Source of the DNA: CAZUGA01 sp964619885 | GTDB taxonomy: Bacteria > Pseudomonadota > Gammaproteobacteria > Methylococcales > UBA1147 | DNA: 24,473 bases | Direction of reading: 5' to 3' | NCBI GenBank assembly: GCA_964619885.1 | Contig: CAZUGA010000058.1 | Location: 1-24,473, forward strand | In this document: positions 23,863-24,473 of the stretch, in pieces | Position numbering within the stretch: the stretch's first letter is position 1 | Layout of the letters: every line of letters starts with the position of its first letter | Position numbers and translations under genes: made by a program | Notes under the pieces: generated by a model | The model's database searches: none | Told to the model about the DNA's origin: nothing | What the model saw: the letters and a program-made list of their open reading frames with translations, nothing else

Positions 23863-24473
23863 CCAAGAGATTCCAGTATTTGTCCGATAACATTTATTAG
23901 ACTCACGTTTATTCAGGGGGACGATTGCTGATTTGCCGTTTGATTCACGCTGGATGGTTTACTACTTGGTTGTAAAGCAATAATCGAATAAGCTGTTGTT
24001 GGATTAGCTCAATGCTGTGATAGACTGGAAGCGCTGTAAATTCTGGGTAGTAGTTGCGTTACGGTCTTTGCATAGAACAAAGGATACCGCCTGTTTGGCC
24101 TGATCCTACTGCCGTTAAGACTGTCGTTTTTCGTACAGTTTTGCAAATAAAACTACCCTCATGGAGACCTGATTACGTTAATTTTGACAAAAACCTGAAT
24201 CCGTGACTTCGACATACTGGGAAGCCTATATAGCGAGAAGGCATCGCGGGGTATAAAAAGGGGCTTGTTGAAAAGGTATTTAGGTTGGTAGTTTGTTATT
24301 TATCTGGGGCGAAGACGGGTATTTGGTCGATTTATCACAAACTGATGTTTTGCGGGCGAACGGAATTGTGCGAGGTCCGATTTGGCACGCATCGATGATC
24401 TGCTTGGCGCGCAATTGTGGGTTAGCCGTATCCCAATCGATTATAGGCGAACTGAAACGCGCTAAAACCGGGA
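23863..24473. other. Region without a supported gene
   Basis: About 610 bases beyond the integrase remnant. No frame has a start codon, ribosome site and protein-like composition together. A plus-strand frame from about 24285 stays open to the window edge but lacks an ATG near its beginning. ACTGT and ACAGT (24120-24139) form a short inverted repeat. No attC-like pair of core sites was found. Confidence 0.5.

Noticed and set aside
24121..24138. CTGT-N10-ACAG resembling a LexA box upstream of the integrase remnant
   Set aside because: LexA boxes need CTGT-N8-ACAG; the spacing is wrong and it lies about 260 bases from the integrase start.
24285..24473. Plus-strand frame open to the right edge
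   Set aside because: It lacks an ATG and ribosome site near its start and the translation is not recognisable; the window ends before it can be judged.

Overview
The window looks like a chromosomal segment of a gammaproteobacterium-type organism with moderate GC. This rests on gene content rather than a marker gene: a periplasmic-sensing GGDEF/EAL protein, a DUF2721 membrane protein, an ACMSD-like amidohydrolase, a PEP-CTERM-like sorting tail and a decayed integron-type integrase. No rRNA or tRNA gene and no CRISPR array was seen. Gene remnants (LuxR, PEP-CTERM tail, integrase) point to an accessory region with past turnover.

Left part (1-4.6 kb, minus strand): a 970-residue c-di-GMP enzyme (7TMR-DISM, PAS, GGDEF, EAL), a headless LuxR DNA-binding domain remnant, and a TPR protein.

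Core of interest (4.7-10.8 kb, plus strand): a 1150-residue P-loop ATPase resembling BrxC/PglY/DUF6079 proteins is followed, in the same reading frame and after a single TAG codon, by a small protein with a compact PglZ-like alkaline-phosphatase-fold domain. No methyltransferase, BrxL/Lon, BrxA or BrxB is present, so this is a minimal BREX-like ATPase/PglZ module, perhaps a split or readthrough fusion. An operator-like palindrome sits at its promoter. Two small unknown minus-strand genes and a staphylococcal-nuclease-fold protein follow.

Middle (10.9-14.5 kb): a lipoprotein esterase, a DUF2721 protein, a short-chain dehydrogenase subfamily member with Phe at the catalytic Tyr site, and a dihydrolipoyl-dehydrogenase-like flavoprotein.

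Second region of interest (14.7-19.5 kb, minus strand): a compact four-gene operon, transcribed in the order tandem VTC/CYTH triphosphate-tunnel protein, MFS transporter, ACMSD-like amidohydrolase, PRTase-CE-like phosphoribosyltransferase. The junctions are 25 bases, an 11-base overlap and 1 base. The combination joins two nucleotide or polyphosphate-type enzymes with a transporter and a decarboxylase/hydrolase, and I do not recognise it as a described system.

Right part (19.7-24.5 kb): an NTF2-like protein, an orphan PEP-CTERM tail, an alsS-doxX-carboxymuconolactone-decarboxylase operon, and an integron-integrase pseudogene with several frameshifts and stops. The last 600 bases hold no gene I can support.
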